From: a bacterium
GTDB taxonomy: Bacteria; Patescibacteriota; Minisyncoccia; Moranbacterales; UBA2206
Assembly: GCA_021785125.1 (NCBI GenBank)
Contig: JAJYGF010000022.1
Coordinates: forward strand, 1 to 40,180
DNA length: 40,180 nucleotides
Reading direction: 5' to 3'
In this document: piece by piece, positions 39,203 to 40,180 of the stretch
How the letters are laid out: every line of letters begins with the position of its first letter
How positions within the stretch are numbered: the stretch's first letter is position 1
Notes under the pieces: generated by a model
The model's input: the letters and a program-made list of their open reading frames with translations, nothing else
Told to the model about the DNA's origin: nothing
The model's database searches: none
Translations under genes and position numbers: made by a program

Positions 39203-39933
39203 AAAACGGCATTGATAATTTTTTATACAAGCTCCGTCTGCGTTCAGTCTTGAAAAAGCATGTTAAGATCGATAGAAATTTTTCGATCAGAGCCAAACAG
39301 GCTTTTCTGGATGAATTCGACAGAAAATTTGCCGGAAAACCGGTTATTCCCTATTGGCGCCGACATATTTGGCGCTATAGCTTCTTATCGGCATCGGCCA
39401 TTTTGGTCATCAATGGATCCGCCATCGTCTTTGCGGATCAGGCCAATGTCAAAGCCAGCAGTCCTTTATATCCTTTCAAAAGAGCCAGTGAAAGTATCCG
39501 TCTGAAATTGGCCTCTTCCGAACAAAAACCGTATCTGCGCTATAAATTCGCCCAGAGAAGAATCGAAGAGATAAACGATCTGGCGGCCGCAACCGACAAT
39601 TCCAGCGCGGAAAAAATCAAAGATCTTAGCGATGATTTTCATAATCAGCTGGACGGTGTGCTGGACAAATTGGATAACGGAAATATAAACAAAATCGAGC
39701 GATCGAAGTTATGCCAATCGGCCCATGATATCGTTTCGGAATACAATCAAGCGTCTCCGAATTATCCTGAAGACATGGCTGATCTGGAAGCCCGTTGCAA
39801 AACCAATAACTCGCGCCTCAAAAACATGCCCGATAATTCCAAAAATCAGGCTTCGACGGACAAAAAGAAAAAAGATGGCGTGAATATGAATGACAAAAAC
39901 TCTTCTTATGGCGGAAACCGGGGACGCGACTAG
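39199..39933 (+). CDS. DUF5667 membrane protein, putative sigma-factor partner
   Basis: The 244-residue protein has a basic cytoplasmic N-terminus (about 1-55), one membrane helix (RYSFLSASAILVINGSAIVFA), then a DUF5667-like outer domain with SPLYPFKRASESIRLKLASSEQKPYLRYKFAQRRIEEI, and a disordered, polar C-terminal tail. DUF5667 proteins are often encoded right after ECF sigma factors and may hold or release them, though no zinc-binding anti-sigma motif is visible in the N-terminus. The start overlaps the sigma gene as ATGA, so the two are co-translated. Confidence 0.85.
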   Translation: MKNGIDNFLYKLRLRSVLKKHVKIDRNFSIRAKQAFLDEFDRKFAGKPVIPYWRRHIWRYSFLSASAILVINGSAIVFADQANVKASSPLYPFKRASESIRLKLASSEQKPYLRYKFAQRRIEEINDLAAATDNSSAEKIKDLSDDFHNQLDGVLDKLDNGNINKIERSKLCQSAHDIVSEYNQASPNYPEDMADLEARCKTNNSRLKNMPDNSKNQASTDKKKKDGVNMNDKNSSYGGNRGRD

Positions 39934-39948
39934 CTCTTCTTTTTTTCA

Positions 39949-40180
39949 CTATTCGCGATGAAACAGCTTGAAGTCGGCTGGGAATAATTTTTGAGACATG
40001 TGGAAAATTCCGTAAGCGATGAAGAAGGCGGAAAAAACATCGATCGAATAATGCAGATGCCCCAGCAGGACGCTGATCGCAAAAATTGCCGTAGAAGCCA
40101 GGGCGACGTTACGGATAGTTTTTTGTTCCCAAAAAATAAGCGCCACAGTGAACGGGAAGCTGGTATGGCCGGAAAAAAAA
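39949..40180 (-). CDS. Partial PAP2-like phosphatase (C-terminal part)
   Basis: The frame is open to the right edge, so the N-terminus is missing; a GTG at 40146 is inside the frame and not the start. The visible 76 residues show FFSGHTSFPFTVALIFW and LLGHLHYSIDVFSAFF, matching the SGHT and H-x3-D motifs of PAP2 phosphatases, with a layout close to the sphingomyelin-synthase-like PAP2_C group. Two membrane helices are included. It would remove phosphate from lipid phosphates. It is convergent with the DUF5667 gene, with a 15-base gap. Confidence 0.85.
   Translation of the reverse strand, partial: FFSGHTSFPFTVALIFWEQKTIRNVALASTAIFAISVLLGHLHYSIDVFSAFFIAYGIFHMSQKLFPADFKLFHRE

Overview
The window most likely comes from a Patescibacteria (Candidate Phyla Radiation) genome, probably of Parcubacteria type. 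This is inferred from the gene content: compact genes with short spacers, a large FN3-domain surface protein next to a MacB-like ABC transporter, an ECF sigma factor with a DUF5667 partner, a DUF5654-type membrane protein, and tandem lysozyme-like proteins with an N-terminal anchor. Several genes end in UGA (for example 11895-12917 and 36583-37047), so the standard bacterial code applies. Both ends of the window cut genes. No CRISPR array, transposase, integrase or complete tRNA was found.

Positions 1-7900, minus strand, hold the most unusual content: an AT-rich block of peptide-modification genes in two units. Unit 1 runs from 7820 to 3385: two HxsD-like proteins, the radical SAM maturase HxsB, a second radical SAM/SPASM enzyme that is not a typical HxsC, a 76-residue precursor whose core is a His-Gly-Ser repeat between two cysteines, and a membrane-anchored protein with 16 cysteines. 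A terminator follows. This is a variant His-Xaa-Ser (HXS) RiPP system. Unit 2 runs from 3307 off the left edge: two tandem cassettes, each a radical SAM enzyme followed by a protein of an unrecognised family. The second partner is cut by the window edge. One of these enzymes has lost the usual GGEP motif.

Positions 7900-10140, plus strand, are core translation genes: smpB, the tmRNA gene ssrA with encoded CCA and a 22-residue tag, then infC, rpmI and rplT, closed by a bidirectional terminator.

Positions 10170-20650, minus strand, hold small housekeeping and envelope genes: a SpoU methyltransferase, a DEDD exonuclease, two glycoside hydrolases, an EamA transporter, a YgjP-like metallopeptidase, a rhodanese, two paralogous anchored lysozyme-like proteins, a secreted CPHC thioredoxin-like protein, Lgt (with a 7-bp repeat array inside its coding sequence) and an AI-2E family protein.

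Positions 20688-24630 form a copper-response operon: csoR, an HMA/TauE-like/cupredoxin fusion protein and a CopA-type ATPase. It is read from a near-consensus promoter that overlaps a likely CsoR site. A DipZ-like thioredoxin and a Ser/Asn/Asp-rich anchored coiled-coil protein follow.

Positions 26769-40180 carry a ChbG/YdjC-like deacetylase, small membrane proteins, the surface protein and ABC transporter operon, typA with a clear promoter, a GC-rich structured intergenic element of unknown function, further small membrane or coiled-coil proteins, a GAF protein, an ECF sigma/DUF5667 pair on the plus strand and a truncated PAP2-like phosphatase at the right edge.
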